From Bifidobacterium simiarum (GTDB taxonomy: Bacteria > Actinomycetota > Actinomycetes > Actinomycetales > Bifidobacteriaceae), in contig NZ_PEBK01000001.1 of the NCBI RefSeq assembly GCF_002802905.1, forward strand, positions 434,001 through 498,000: a DNA stretch of 64,000 nt, written 5' to 3'. Position 1 is the first letter of the stretch; every line of letters starts with the position of its first letter. Below, in pieces: positions 52,669 through 62,322 of the stretch. Position numbers and translations under genes: made by a program. The notes beneath the pieces were generated by a model, which did not search any database, was not told where the DNA came from, and saw only the letters and a program-made list of their open reading frames with translations.

Positions 52669-54906
52669 ATGTTGCGTGAATATTCGAGCCCTGCCATTAC
52701 CCCCACCACCGACGACGACACCATATACTCGCTGCTGAGCCGACGGTGTCGACGCAATCCCGACGACGTGGTCGTCGAGGTGCAAGACGAGTCCGGCCGC
52801 GTCTGGAGCCCGGTCACCGCGGCCCAGATGGTCGACAGGGTACGCAGCGTTGCCAAGGGCATGCTCGGCCTCGGCGTGCGCAAGGGCGGCACCGTGGTGA
52901 TCTACGCCCCCACCAGCTACGAGTGGGGCGTCGTGGACTTCGCCTGCGCCGCGATCGGCGCGGTGTCCGTGCCGATCTACGACACCGATTCGGCGTCGCA
53001 GGCCCGGGGCATCGTCACCGAGGTGAAGCCCGTGATCGCCTTCGCCGGCGGATCGGAGCGCGCCCAGACCCTCGACGCGATCCGCCCGGAGTGCGAGTCG
53101 CTGAAGTACGTGTTCAATTTCGAGGCTTCGGGCATCGACGCCGTCATCGATTTCGGTGAGAACGTCTCCGACGAGCAGCTCGATGCCGCCATTGACGCGA
53201 TCAAGGCCGACGATCTGGCCACCATCGTGTACACGTCCGGCTCCACGGGCAAGCCCAAGGGCGTCATGCTCACCAACCGCAACTTCACGTCGATCGTGCT
53301 CGGCGGCTACGACTGCCTGCCGAACATGCTGGCCGGCAACCCCACCAGGCTGCTGCTGTTCCTGCCGCTGGCCCACTGCTTCGCCCGTTACATCCAATAC
53401 GTCGCCATCGGCTCCCACGGTGTCGTCGGATACCTGCCCGGCGCCAAGCATCTGCTCGCCGACCTGCGCAGCTTCAAGCCCACGTACCTGCTCGGCGTGC
53501 CGCGCGTGTTCGAGAAGGTGTACAACGCGGCATCGCAGAAGGCCGGCGCCGGATTCAAGGGCCGGGTGTTCCTCCGCGCCTTCGAGCATTTCGTGCAGTG
53601 GAGCCGCGACGAGCAGGACGGTCGCGGCCACGGCCTGCGCCAGCGCATCGACCACGCCTTCTTCGAGAGGGCCGTCGGCAACTCCATCCGTTCCGCCCTG
53701 GGGCCGAACCTGCGATTCCTGGCCTGCGGCGGCGCGCCGATGAACGAGGATCTCGCCCACTTCTTCAACGGCATGGACGGCATCACCTTCATTCAGGGCT
53801 ACGGCATGACGGAGACCGCGGCACCCTGCATCGTGAACTTCGAGGCCGCGAACCGCGTCGGTTCGGTGGGCAAGCCCGGCACCGCCGACATCGCCGTCCG
53901 CCTGTCCGACGACGACGAGCTGGAGGTCAAGGGACCCAACGTGTTCGTGGGGTACAAGGACGATCCGCAGCGCACCGCCGAGGCGTTCACCGACGACGGC
54001 TGGCTGCTCACCGGCGACCTCGCGCAGATCGACGACGACGGCTTCGTCTACATCACCGGCCGCAAGAAGGACCTCATCATCACGGCCGGCGGCAAGAACG
54101 TCTCTCCCGCGCCGCTTGAGGACGTGATCGGCACCTGCCCGATCGTCTCCCACGTCGTGGTGGTGGGCGATGGTCGTCCGTTCATCGCCGCGCTGGTGAC
54201 GCTCGACCCCGACATGCTCGCCTCGTGGCTCGAGGCCCAGGGGCTCGACCGGACCATGACCGCTGCCGACGTGGCGGACAACGATGCGGTGCGCGCCTTC
54301 ATCCAGCAGTACGTCGATCAGGCCAACTCCTCGGTCTCCCGCGCCGAATCCGTGCGCAAGTTCTGCATTCTCGACACCGACTTCGAACAGGACGACGGCA
54401 CCCTCACCCCGAGCATGAAGGTGGTGCGTCCCACCGTGCTGCGCCAGTACGCCGACGTGATCGACAAGGTGCTGTACGCGCCGAAGCAGGGGAGCCGCGC
54501 CGCCAAGGGAGCGTCGTCGCCGCTGCTGGAGAAGGCCACGGAGTCCATCTCCCCGCTGATCGACAAGGCCCAGGAAAGCGCGCTCCCCAGGATCAAGGAG
54601 GCGACCGAACGGCTGGAGCCGGTCCTCGACCAGGCCAAGAGCATGAGCGGATCCCTCGTCGGGGTGTCGAAGCGGCTGCGCCAGTCGGATGCCGCCGATG
54701 CCGCCGATGCCGCCGATGCCGCCGACGCCGTTGGCGAGGCGGATGATGCGCCCGAGGCCGCCGAGGCCACCGAGGCCTCCGAGTCCTCCGTCGCCGACGG
54801 GTCCGAGGTCTCCTCCCACGGCGAACCGGACCCGGCCGGTGCCGACGGAGCCCGGCGGTCGGGTACTGTTGACGGTGGCGAACACCGCTCCGAGACCGGA
54901 CGCTGA
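52669..54906 (+). CDS. Long-chain fatty acid-CoA ligase with extended C-terminus
   Basis: AMP-forming acyl-CoA synthetase of 745 residues, paralogous to the gene at 45520. Complete motifs: YTSGSTGKPKG, GYGMTETAAP, LTGDLAQIDDDGFVYITGRKKDLIITAGGKNVSP and distal TPSMKVVRPT. From about residue 610 an extra 135 residues begin with amphipathic helices (SPLLEKATESISPLIDKAQESALPRIKEATERLEPVLDQ) that resemble lipid-surface or phasin-like helices. They end in an acidic Ala/Asp/Glu tail with 9-bp DNA repeats. A TATAGT -10-like element is 10 bp before the ATG, so the transcript may be nearly leaderless. Confidence 0.88.
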   Translation: MLREYSSPAITPTTDDDTIYSLLSRRCRRNPDDVVVEVQDESGRVWSPVTAAQMVDRVRSVAKGMLGLGVRKGGTVVIYAPTSYEWGVVDFACAAIGAVSVPIYDTDSASQARGIVTEVKPVIAFAGGSERAQTLDAIRPECESLKYVFNFEASGIDAVIDFGENVSDEQLDAAIDAIKADDLATIVYTSGSTGKPKGVMLTNRNFTSIVLGGYDCLPNMLAGNPTRLLLFLPLAHCFARYIQYVAIGSHGVVGYLPGAKHLLADLRSFKPTYLLGVPRVFEKVYNAASQKAGAGFKGRVFLRAFEHFVQWSRDEQDGRGHGLRQRIDHAFFERAVGNSIRSALGPNLRFLACGGAPMNEDLAHFFNGMDGITFIQGYGMTETAAPCIVNFEAANRVGSVGKPGTADIAVRLSDDDELEVKGPNVFVGYKDDPQRTAEAFTDDGWLLTGDLAQIDDDGFVYITGRKKDLIITAGGKNVSPAPLEDVIGTCPIVSHVVVVGDGRPFIAALVTLDPDMLASWLEAQGLDRTMTAADVADNDAVRAFIQQYVDQANSSVSRAESVRKFCILDTDFEQDDGTLTPSMKVVRPTVLRQYADVIDKVLYAPKQGSRAAKGASSPLLEKATESISPLIDKAQESALPRIKEATERLEPVLDQAKSMSGSLVGVSKRLRQSDAADAADAADAADAVGEADDAPEAAEATEASESSVADGSEVSSHGEPDPAGADGARRSGTVDGGEHRSETGR
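54688..54723 (+). repeat. Four in-frame 9-bp repeats in the acyl-CoA ligase tail
   Basis: GATGCCGCC four times in a row, encoding Asp-Ala-Ala units, in the extra C-terminal tail. Confidence 0.85.
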
Positions 54907-54962
54907 CGGCGTCCACGGTCCGGACGGACAGGCAACGATTGTTTTCCTAAAGGAGCGATACC

Positions 54963-55451
54963 TTGACTATCAGAGAGATCCGGGTGGTTCCCGACCCCGT
55001 GCTGCGCACGCCCTGCGATCCGATCCGCGAGATCACGCCCGCCATCAGGCGACTGGTCGACGACCTGCTCGAAACGGTCGACGATCCCGGCCGGGCCGGC
55101 CTTTCCGCCAATCAGATCGGCGTGAGCCTCAGGGCGTTCTCCTACAACATCGAGGGCAGGATCGGATACATCCTCAACCCGGTGATCGAGGAGACCCGTG
55201 GCGAGCAGTACGGCGACGAGGGATGCCTTTCCGTTCCCGGACTGTGGTACAAGACCCGCCGCGCCGACTACGCGCGCGTCTCCGGCATCGATCTGGACGG
55301 CAAGCCGGTGACTCTGGAGGGCAGCGGCCTCATGGGCCGCATGCTGCAGCATGAGTGCGATCATCTCGACGGCCACGTCTACCTCGACCGGCTCGAGAAG
55401 GAGGAGCGCCGCGAGGCCATGCGCATGATGCGGCGACAGCAGCCGCGCTGA
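54963..55451 (+). CDS. def: Peptide deformylase
   Basis: Removes the formyl group from nascent proteins; 162 residues. All three motifs are present: GLSANQIGV (46-54), EGCLSVPG with metal ligand C88, and QHECDHLDG with H130, E131 and H134. The start is TTG at 54963, 7 bp after AAAGGAG; no ATG or GTG start would keep the conserved N-terminus. The stop codon lies in a perfect 9-bp tandem duplication. Confidence 0.94.
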   Translation: MTIREIRVVPDPVLRTPCDPIREITPAIRRLVDDLLETVDDPGRAGLSANQIGVSLRAFSYNIEGRIGYILNPVIEETRGEQYGDEGCLSVPGLWYKTRRADYARVSGIDLDGKPVTLEGSGLMGRMLQHECDHLDGHVYLDRLEKEERREAMRMMRRQQPR

Positions 55452-55463
55452 TATCGCTGATAT
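55446..55463. repeat. Perfect 9-bp tandem duplication across the def stop codon
   Basis: CGCTGATAT twice. The TGA stop (55449-55451) is in the first copy. Confidence 0.8.
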
Positions 55464-55476
55464 CGCGGCACGGCCG

Positions 55477-55546
55477 GTCCTGCCAAACGGGATGGCGCAA
55501 TGATATGGCTCGTCCCGTCAAACGGGACGGCGCGATGAACATGCAA
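55477..55546. repeat. 35-bp-period tandem duplication downstream of def
   Basis: Units start at 55477 and 55512. The shared core of each is CAAACGGGA(T/C)GGCGC(A/G)ATGA, about 22 of 27 positions identical. The second unit also forms GTCCCGT-CAA-ACGGGAC. Confidence 0.7.
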
Positions 55547-55551
55547 TGAAT

Positions 55552-55586
55552 ACGGGCCCGGACGGCATGATGTCGTCCGGGCCCGT
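55552..55586 (+). terminator. GC-rich hairpin between def and rpsB
   Basis: Perfect 13-bp arms ACGGGCCCGGACG / CGTCCGGGCCCGT with a 9-nt loop; no T-run directly after. Terminator or leader structure of the rpsB operon. The stretch 55587-55774 beyond it is probably the rpsB promoter and leader; no gene is seen. Confidence 0.6.
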
Positions 55587-55774
55587 GGTATGCTAGTGCC
55601 TTGCGTGCCTTTTTGGTTTCCGTTCGTAGTCGCAGACGAGGGGAAACCGACCTGTATCCGCTATCCGGCACGCGAATACGCGCCATGTCGGCGACGAGCT
55701 GTGTCGGTCGGCTCCATCCGGAGTTGCACGCAGTTTCGCATGGCCAGGCAATAACCGACAAGAAAGGTATGAAC

Positions 55775-56593
55775 ATGGCACAGATCACCATGAGCCAGAT
55801 GCTCAAGGCAGGCGTTCACTTCGGTCACCAGACCCGTCGCTGGAACCCGAAGATGAAGCAGTACATCCTGATGGAGCGCAACGGCATCCACATCATCAAC
55901 CTGTTCAAGTCCCTCGACCTGATCGACAAGGCCTACGATTTCATCAAGGCCACCGTCGCCCACAACGGCACCGTGCTGTTCGTCGGCACCAAGAAGCAGG
56001 CCGCCGAGGCCGTTTCCGAGCAGGCCACCCGCGTCAACATGCCGTACGTCTCCGAGCGCTGGCTCGGCGGCATGCTCACCAACTTCCAGACCGTCTCCAA
56101 GCGCGTCGCCCGCATGAAGGAGCTCGAGGAGATGGACTTCTCCGACGTGCACGCCTCCGGTCTGACCAAGAAGGAGCTCCTGCTCCTCGAGCGTGAGAAG
56201 GACAAGCTGGTCAAGCAGCTCGGCGGTATCCGCAACATGAACCGCACCCCCTCCGCCCTGTTCGTGGTCGACATCAACAAGGAAGCCCTGGCCGTCGAGG
56301 AAGCCCACAAGCTGCACATCCCCGTCGTCGCCCTGGTCGACACCAACACCGATCCCGATCTGGTCGACTACCCGATCCCGGCCAACGATGACGCCATCCG
56401 CGCCGTCGAGCTGCTGACCACCCTCATGGCCGACGCCGTCGCCGATGGTCTGCTGGAGCGTTCCGGCAAGGCCGCCGACAAGGCCGACGCCGACAAGGCC
56501 GACGCCCAGCCGATGGCCGAGTGGGAGACCGAGCTGCTCAAGAAGGACGGCGCCACCGCCGAAGCCCCGGCCGAGGAAGCCAAGGCCGAGTGA
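55775..56593 (+). CDS. rpsB: 30S ribosomal protein S2
   Basis: Small-subunit ribosomal protein, 272 residues. [31 protein letters not shown] is the standard S2 start. [18 protein letters not shown] and [28 protein letters not shown] are standard blocks. ATG 55775 is 7 bp after GAAAGG; ATG 55769 is too close. An acidic Ala/Asp/Lys-rich tail follows residue 230. First of the rpsB-tsf pair. Confidence 0.97.
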   Translation: MAQITMSQMLKAGVHFGHQTRRWNPKMKQYILMERNGIHIINLFKSLDLIDKAYDFIKATVAHNGTVLFVGTKKQAAEAVSEQATRVNMPYVSERWLGGMLTNFQTVSKRVARMKELEEMDFSDVHASGLTKKELLLLEREKDKLVKQLGGIRNMNRTPSALFVVDINKEALAVEEAHKLHIPVVALVDTNTDPDLVDYPIPANDDAIRAVELLTTLMADAVADGLLERSGKAADKADADKADAQPMAEWETELLKKDGATAEAPAEEAKAE

Positions 56594-56603
56594 ATTACCC
56601 TAT

Positions 56604-56627
56604 GATGGGAGTTGCACAACTCCCATC
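56604..56627 (+). promoter_or_regulatory. Perfect 11-bp hairpin between rpsB and tsf
   Basis: GATGGGAGTTG-CA-CAACTCCCATC. There is no T-run. It ends 30 bp before tsf. It could stabilise the upstream mRNA end or tune tsf relative to rpsB. Confidence 0.6.
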
Positions 56628-56657
56628 CGGGGCAGTCTATTAGAGGAGACAAAACCA

Positions 56658-57509
56658 ATGGCAGCAATTAGTCTTGCTTTGATCAAGCAGGTGCGCGAAG
56701 ACACCGGTGCCGGCATGATGGACGTCAAGAAGGCCCTCACCGAGGCCGAAGGCGACGTCGCCCGCGCCAAGGAAATCATCCGCGCCAAGGGCATCCAGGC
56801 CGCCGGCAAGCGCGAAGGCCGCAAGGCCCAGGAAGGCACCATCGCCTCCAAGGTCGTCGAGTCCGGCGAAGGCCAGGTCGGCTACGCCGTGGAAGTCAAC
56901 TCCGAGACCGACTTCGTGGCCAAGACCCCGAAGTTCGTGGAGTTCGCCGACAGCGTACTTGCCGATGCCGTCAAGGCCGGTGCCGACAACGCCGATGAGG
57001 TGCTTGCCGCCCCGTCCGCCGAGGGCACCGTGAAGGAGTCCGTCGAGGAGGCCGCCGCCCTGTTCGGCGAGCACGTCAAGCTCGGTCAGTTCGCCAAGGT
57101 CGCCGGCGAGCACGTCGAGATCTACGCCCACAAGAAGTCCGCCGAGATGCCGCCGAGCATCGTGGCCATGGTCGCCACCGACGAAGCCGGTGCCGCCGTC
57201 GCCCACGAAGTGGCTCTGCAGATCTCCGCCATGGGCGCCAAGTGGCTGACCCGCGAGGACGTCCCGGCCGATGTCGTGGAGTCCGAGCGCCGCGTGGCCA
57301 CCGAGAAGTCCCAGGCCGAAGGCAAGCCCGAGAAGATCATCCCCCGCATCGTCGAGGGTCGTCTCAACGCCTTCTACAAGGAGAACGTGCTGCTCGAGCA
57401 GCAGTTCGTCAAGGATCCGTCCAAGACCGTGAACGATCTGTTCAAGCAGGTCGGCGGCAAGGCCGTGGCCTTCGCCCGCGTCGAGGTCGGCAAGGGCGAG
57501 GAGGAGTGA
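56658..57509 (+). CDS. tsf: Elongation factor Ts
   Basis: Nucleotide exchange factor for EF-Tu; 283 residues. The N-terminal UBA-like domain MAAISLALIKQVREDTGAGMMDVKKALTEAEGD contains the universal TGAGMMDCK-type motif. VEVNSETDFVAK follows in the core domain, and the C-terminal module NAFYKENVLLEQQFVKD is present. The ATG follows GAGGAG. Strong terminator behind. Confidence 0.97.
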   Translation: MAAISLALIKQVREDTGAGMMDVKKALTEAEGDVARAKEIIRAKGIQAAGKREGRKAQEGTIASKVVESGEGQVGYAVEVNSETDFVAKTPKFVEFADSVLADAVKAGADNADEVLAAPSAEGTVKESVEEAAALFGEHVKLGQFAKVAGEHVEIYAHKKSAEMPPSIVAMVATDEAGAAVAHEVALQISAMGAKWLTREDVPADVVESERRVATEKSQAEGKPEKIIPRIVEGRLNAFYKENVLLEQQFVKDPSKTVNDLFKQVGGKAVAFARVEVGKGEEE

Positions 57510-57540
57510 TCCTCCCCGGTCGTCCGTGACCGTTCATCGA

Positions 57541-57575
57541 AAGGCCGCGCGCCCCAGTGGGTGCGCGGCCTTTTT
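57541..57575 (+). terminator. Terminator after tsf
   Basis: AAGGCCGCGCGCCC-CAGT-GGGTGCGCGGCCTTTTT, 14-bp stem with one G-U pair. Confidence 0.93.
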
Positions 57576-57704
57576 CGTTGCCCGTCGATCGTCGTCGGCG
57601 CGTTGGCTTGGGACTGTCGCTGACAACGGATACTCTGATAGACGGTAATTTTTCGTGGTCTCGCGACCGCAGGACGGAACGAGACAACCGAAGAAAGGCA
57701 CTGT

Positions 57705-58451
57705 ATGACTGGCAACGATGCAGCTGGCAAGCCCCGCAGGGTTCTGCTCAAACTTTCCGGAGAGGCGTTCGGCGGCGGTTCCGTCGGCATCGACACCCAT
57801 GTGATCCGACGTATCGCCGAGGAGATCGTCCCCGCCGTGAAGCAGGGCGTGCAGGTGGCGATCGTCGTGGGCGGCGGCAACTTCTTCCGTGGCGCCGAAC
57901 TCCAGCAGGCCGGTATCGACCGCTCCCGCGGCGACTACATGGGCATGCTCGGTACGGTGATGAACTGCCTGGCGCTGCAGGACTTTCTGGAGCAGGAGGG
58001 TCAGGCGACCCGCGTGCAGTCCGCCATCCAGATGACCCAGGTCGCCGAGCCGTACATCCCGCTCAAGGCCATCCGCCATCTGGAGAAGGGCCGCGTGGTG
58101 ATCTTCGGCGCCGGCGCCGGCATGCCGTACTTCTCCACCGATACCGTGTCCATCCAGCGTTCGCTGGAGATCCACTGCGACGAGGTGCTGATGGGCAAGA
58201 ACGGCGTGGACGGTGTGTACACCGCCGACCCGCGCAAGGACCCCGAGGCGCGCATGTTCACCCAGCTGAGCTACAACCGCGCACTGGTCGACAATCTGGC
58301 CGTGATGGACGCCTCCGCGCTGTCCATGGCCCGCGACAACCATCAGGTCATCCGCGTGTTCGGACTCGAGGAGGCCGGGAACGTGACCCGCGCGCTGCTG
58401 GGCGAGTCGATCGGCACCCGCGTGAGCGCGGACGAATCCGTAACCAAGTAA
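57705..58451 (+). CDS. pyrH: UMP kinase
   Basis: Phosphorylates UMP to UDP; 248 residues, amino-acid kinase fold. [60 protein letters not shown] and [16 protein letters not shown] are characteristic. GAAAGG precedes the ATG. It is followed by frr after 60 bp, the usual pyrH-frr order. Confidence 0.96.
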   Translation: MTGNDAAGKPRRVLLKLSGEAFGGGSVGIDTHVIRRIAEEIVPAVKQGVQVAIVVGGGNFFRGAELQQAGIDRSRGDYMGMLGTVMNCLALQDFLEQEGQATRVQSAIQMTQVAEPYIPLKAIRHLEKGRVVIFGAGAGMPYFSTDTVSIQRSLEIHCDEVLMGKNGVDGVYTADPRKDPEARMFTQLSYNRALVDNLAVMDASALSMARDNHQVIRVFGLEEAGNVTRALLGESIGTRVSADESVTK

Positions 58452-58511
58452 TCCAGTCCACACTGGTGAGACCATCGGCCCTCCGGGGCCACATACAGTA
58501 AGGAGAACACC

Positions 58512-59066
58512 ATGGCCACCCTCGTTGATCATGCCACCGAGCAGATGAACAAGACCGTCGAATCCACCAAGGAGAACTTCGCCGGCATCCGCACCGGACG
58601 CGCCAACCCGGCGCTGCTCAACGGCATCGTCGTCGACTACTACGGAGCGCCCACCCCGCTCAAGCAGATGGCCACCATCGGCGTGCCGGAGCCGCGCACC
58701 CTCGCCATCACCCCGTTCGACGTCAGTCAGGCCCACGCCGTGGAGAAGGCCCTGCGCGACTCCGACCTCGGCGTGAACCCGAACCGCGACGGCAACGTGA
58801 TCCGCATCACCCTGCCGGAGCTGACCGAGGACCGCCGCAAGGAGTACGTCAAGCTCGCCAAGGGCAAGGCCGAGGACGGCAAGGTGGCCGTGCGCAACAT
58901 CCGCCGCAAGACCAAGGAGGCCATCGACAAGGCCGTCAAGGACGGCGACATGGGCGAGGACGAAGGCAAGCGCCTGCAGAACGATCTGGAGAAGGTCACC
59001 AAGAAGGTCAGCGACGAGATCGATTCGCTGTTCGCCACCAAGGAAAAGGAAATCCTCGAGGTCTGA
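58512..59066 (+). CDS. frr: Ribosome recycling factor
   Basis: Splits post-termination ribosomes with EF-G; 184 residues. The signature blocks FAGIRTGRANPALLNGIVVDYYGAPTPLKQMA, NPNRDGNVIRITLPELTEDRRKEYVKLAKGKAEDGKVAVRNIRR and the long final helix are complete. AAGGAG precedes the ATG. Confidence 0.97.
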   Translation: MATLVDHATEQMNKTVESTKENFAGIRTGRANPALLNGIVVDYYGAPTPLKQMATIGVPEPRTLAITPFDVSQAHAVEKALRDSDLGVNPNRDGNVIRITLPELTEDRRKEYVKLAKGKAEDGKVAVRNIRRKTKEAIDKAVKDGDMGEDEGKRLQNDLEKVTKKVSDEIDSLFATKEKEILEV

Positions 59067-59095
59067 GGTCCACGGACCGAGACGAATGGTCGTTC

Positions 59096-60085
59096 ATGAG
59101 CACATCCAAGCGTAGGGAAGAGGCCGAGGAGGCCATCGACTCGATCAACAGGCGGGCCGGCAGGAACATGCCGCAGGCCAGCGCCACCGGCGCCGTGCTG
59201 GTGGCGCTGATCCTGGCCAGCCTGCTGATCAACGTCGATGTCTTCGTCGTTCTGGTCGTCGTATTCGTCATGATCGCGGTGTGGGAGCTGCGCGTCGATT
59301 TCGCCACGGTGGGCATCCGCATTCCGGTGCTCGCATTGTGGGCGTCGGCGATCGTCATGCTGCTGGGCACGTATTTCGCCCCGGGGGGCCATCGCGTCGT
59401 CTTCATGGGCGCGGCCATGCCCATGGTGCTGATCGTCGTCGCCTTGTGCGGCTCGCTGCGGTTCACCATGCTGCACCAGCGGGTCTCCATGGCGGTGGCG
59501 TCGAAGCTGTCGAACGCCGACGCGGCCATGCGCGAGTTCTCCTCGTTCAACGACCCCCACGACGGTCTCGAGGTCTCCCGCCTGACCAACGTCGCGGTCT
59601 CCCTGTTCACCGCGATGTACGCGCCGTTCCTCGCCAGCTTCATCATCCTGCCGATCGGCGGCGAACATCCGGTGGCCCATGCGTTCTTCCTGCTGTTCAT
59701 CCCGTCCCTCGGCGACGTGGGCGGACTGCTGTTCGGCGCATGGCTCGGCCGGCACAAGCTCAGCCCGCGCATCTCGCCGAAGAAATCGGTGGAGGGTCTG
59801 CTCGGCTCCATGCTGTTCTGCTTCCTCGGCGCGCTGGTGATCTTCCTGTGCACCTACGACCGGGCGACATGGGCCTCGCGCTGGTGGGTCCCGCTGCTGA
59901 TGGGCGTGCTCATCGGCGTCATCGGCACCTTCGGCGACCTGTGCGCGTCCATGCTCAAGCGCGATCTGGGCATCAAGGACATGGGCCATGTGCTCAAGGG
60001 CCACGGCGGCGTGCTCGACCGCGCCGACTCCATCCTCATGTCCGCGCCGTTCATCTGCATCGTGCTGCTTGCGGCGGGACTGTAA
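59096..60085 (+). CDS. cdsA: Phosphatidate cytidylyltransferase
   Basis: Makes CDP-diacylglycerol for phospholipid synthesis; 329-residue membrane protein with about eight hydrophobic segments after a charged 20-residue N-terminus. The CdsA motif is near-complete: GDVGGLLFGAWLGRHKLSPRISPKKSVEG, then DLCASMLKRDLGIKDMGHVLKGHGGVLDRADSILMSAP. The ribosome binding site is weak. It lies 29 bp after frr, probably the same transcript. Confidence 0.94.
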   Translation: MSTSKRREEAEEAIDSINRRAGRNMPQASATGAVLVALILASLLINVDVFVVLVVVFVMIAVWELRVDFATVGIRIPVLALWASAIVMLLGTYFAPGGHRVVFMGAAMPMVLIVVALCGSLRFTMLHQRVSMAVASKLSNADAAMREFSSFNDPHDGLEVSRLTNVAVSLFTAMYAPFLASFIILPIGGEHPVAHAFFLLFIPSLGDVGGLLFGAWLGRHKLSPRISPKKSVEGLLGSMLFCFLGALVIFLCTYDRATWASRWWVPLLMGVLIGVIGTFGDLCASMLKRDLGIKDMGHVLKGHGGVLDRADSILMSAPFICIVLLAAGL

Positions 60086-60132
60086 CCGCACCGCCATATC
60101 GGAATCGTGAAAGGACATTCGGAAACCACGCC

Positions 60133-61293
60133 ATGAGCGAAGAGATCGAAACCGGCATCACCACCGGAGGCAGGGAGGGCGCCTTCAGGGACATCCTCTC
60201 CAAGGACCATGCCCGACGCGGCAAGCCGCCGCTGCATTTCGCCGACCTGAGCGAGGAAGAGCGCATCGAACGGGCCGGCCAGCTCGGCCTTCCCAAATTC
60301 CGGGTCAAGCAGCTCGCCAACCACTACTTCGCCCATCTGGACACCGACGCCGAATCCTTCACCGACTTTCCCGCGGCGAAGCGAGGCGAGGCTGCTGAGG
60401 CGTTCTTCCCCACGCTGATCGAACCGATGCTGGTGCAGAAGGCCGATGGCGGCACCACGATCAAGACCCTGTGGCGCCTATTCGACGACTCGCGCATCGA
60501 ATCGGTGCTGATGCGGTACCCGAACCGTGCCACCCTGTGCATCTCCAGCCAGGTGGGATGCGGCATGGGCTGCCCGTTCTGCGCCACCGGCAAGCTTGGC
60601 CTGACCCGCAACATGTCGGCCGGCGAGATCCTCGAACAGGTACGCGTGGCCGCCGCGGCGATGCGCGACGGCGAGGTGGCCGGCGGCCCCGGACGACTGA
60701 GCAACGTGGTGTTCATGGGCATGGGCGAGCCCATGGGCAACTACCGCGCCGTGCTGTCCGCGATCCGCCAGATCAGCGCCATGCCTCCGGAGGGCTTCGG
60801 CATCTCCGCCCGCAACATCACCGTATCCACGGTCGGCGTGGTCCCCGGCATCCGCAAGCTCACCGCCGAGGGCATCCCCGTGCGTCTGGCCGTGTCGCTG
60901 CACGCGCCGAACGATCAGCTGCGCGACGAGCTGGTGCCGATGAACCGACGGTTCAACATCACTCAGCTGCTCGACGCCGCGCACGACTACTATCTGGCGA
61001 GCAAGCGCCGCGTCAGCATCGAATACGCCCTGATGCGCGGCATCAACGACCAGCCGGTGCACGCCCGTCAGCTGGCGAACCGGCTGAACCACTACGGCGA
61101 CGACTGGGTGCACGTCAACCCCATCCCGCTCAACCCCATCGAGGGCTCGAAGTGGACGGCCTCGAAGCCGGAGGACGAGCAGGAGTTCCTCGACATCCTG
61201 CATCGCGCCGGCATCACCGCCACGCTGAGGGACACCAGAGGATCCGACATCGACGGTGCGTGCGGGCAGCTCGCGGCGAAGAACCGCGGCTGA
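60133..61293 (+). CDS. rlmN: Dual-specificity rRNA/tRNA adenine C2-methyltransferase RlmN
   Basis: Radical SAM enzyme methylating A2503 of 23S rRNA (and tRNA A37); 386 residues. The iron-sulfur motif is CGMGCPFC (C143, C147, C150), followed by ATGKLGLTRN and VFMGMGEPMGNY. The mechanistic C-terminal cysteine is in DGACGQL (C377). ATG 60133 gives the family length. It follows cdsA by 47 bp. Confidence 0.95.
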   Translation: MSEEIETGITTGGREGAFRDILSKDHARRGKPPLHFADLSEEERIERAGQLGLPKFRVKQLANHYFAHLDTDAESFTDFPAAKRGEAAEAFFPTLIEPMLVQKADGGTTIKTLWRLFDDSRIESVLMRYPNRATLCISSQVGCGMGCPFCATGKLGLTRNMSAGEILEQVRVAAAAMRDGEVAGGPGRLSNVVFMGMGEPMGNYRAVLSAIRQISAMPPEGFGISARNITVSTVGVVPGIRKLTAEGIPVRLAVSLHAPNDQLRDELVPMNRRFNITQLLDAAHDYYLASKRRVSIEYALMRGINDQPVHARQLANRLNHYGDDWVHVNPIPLNPIEGSKWTASKPEDEQEFLDILHRAGITATLRDTRGSDIDGACGQLAAKNRG

Positions 61294-61325
61294 TCGGCCC
61301 GATCAGGAGCGAAAAGACGTGAACG

Positions 61326-61360
61326 ACGCGGCGGAGGCCATCACCGGCCCCGCCGCGTTT
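61326..61360 (+). terminator. Terminator after rlmN
   Basis: ACGCGGCGG and CCGCCGCGT arms with an inner GGCC/GGCC pair, followed by TTCGTT. Confidence 0.8.
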
Positions 61361-61458
61361 CGTTACATATGGGTCGGGAATGGACATTACCCTAGGCAAC
61401 GACAGGTATGCGGTTACAATCGACCCGTACATCGAACGAGCACAGCAAGGGGTGAACA

Positions 61459-62229
61459 ATGTCGCTGGCGGTGAGGGTGATTCCGTGTCTTGACGTGGAC
61501 GACGGCCGGGTGGTCAAGGGCGTGCATTTCGAGAATCTGCGCGATGCGGGCGATCCGGTGGAGCGAGCCGCCGAATACTACCGTCAGGGCGCCGACGAAC
61601 TGACGTTCCTGGACGTGACGGCGTCGAGCTCGCATCGGCAGACGATGTACGACGTGGTGCATCGCACGGCGGAGGAGCTGTTCATCCCGCTGACCGTGGG
61701 CGGCGGCGTGCGCACCGTCGACGACGTGGACAACCTGCTGCGCTGCGGAGCCGACAAGGTGGGTGTGAACACGGCCGCCATCAACAATCCCCAGATGATC
61801 GCCGACGTCTCCTCGAGGTTCGGCAATCAGGTGCTGGTGCTGTCGGTGGACGCGCGCAGGGAGCGCGGCGAACGCCATACGCAGTCGGGATTCGAAGTGA
61901 CCACGATGGGCGGACGCAAGTCCACCGGCATCGACGCGCTGTGGTGGGTGAAGCGGGCCGAGGAACTGGGCGCCGGCGAGATCCTGCTCAATTCCATGGA
62001 CGCCGACGGCACCCAGGAGGGATTCGATCTGGAGATGATCCGCGCGGTGCGCCGGGAGGTCAGGATCCCGATCATCGCGTCGGGAGGCGCCGGCAAGGTG
62101 TCGGACTTCCCGCCGGCCATCGATGCGGGAGCGGACGCGGTGCTGGCCGCATCGGTGTTCCACTACGGCAAGATGACGATCGGCGACGTCAAGGACGCCC
62201 TGCGCGCGGCCGGCCACGTCGTCAGATGA
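61459..62229 (+). CDS. hisF: Imidazole glycerol phosphate synthase cyclase subunit
   Basis: Closes the imidazole ring in histidine synthesis with HisH; 256 residues, (beta/alpha)8 barrel. The catalytic N-terminal Asp is in [29 protein letters not shown] and [12 protein letters not shown] hold the phosphate groups. SD AAGGGG precedes the ATG. No hisH is adjacent, so the subunits are encoded apart. Confidence 0.95.
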   Translation: MSLAVRVIPCLDVDDGRVVKGVHFENLRDAGDPVERAAEYYRQGADELTFLDVTASSSHRQTMYDVVHRTAEELFIPLTVGGGVRTVDDVDNLLRCGADKVGVNTAAINNPQMIADVSSRFGNQVLVLSVDARRERGERHTQSGFEVTTMGGRKSTGIDALWWVKRAEELGAGEILLNSMDADGTQEGFDLEMIRAVRREVRIPIIASGGAGKVSDFPPAIDAGADAVLAASVFHYGKMTIGDVKDALRAAGHVVR

Positions 62230-62268
62230 GATTTCCGGTGAGATGGCGAGATTCCTCGCAATTTTGAC

Positions 62269-62301
62269 GCGATCCTGATGTGATCCCGATGCGATCTTGA
62301 T
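62269..62301. repeat. Three 11-bp tandem units directly before hisI
   Basis: GCGATCCTGAT, GTGATCCCGAT, GCGATCTTGAT, ending at the GAAAGG ribosome binding site of hisI. Confidence 0.75.
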
Positions 62302-62322
62302 GAAAGGACATGACGATCTTCG

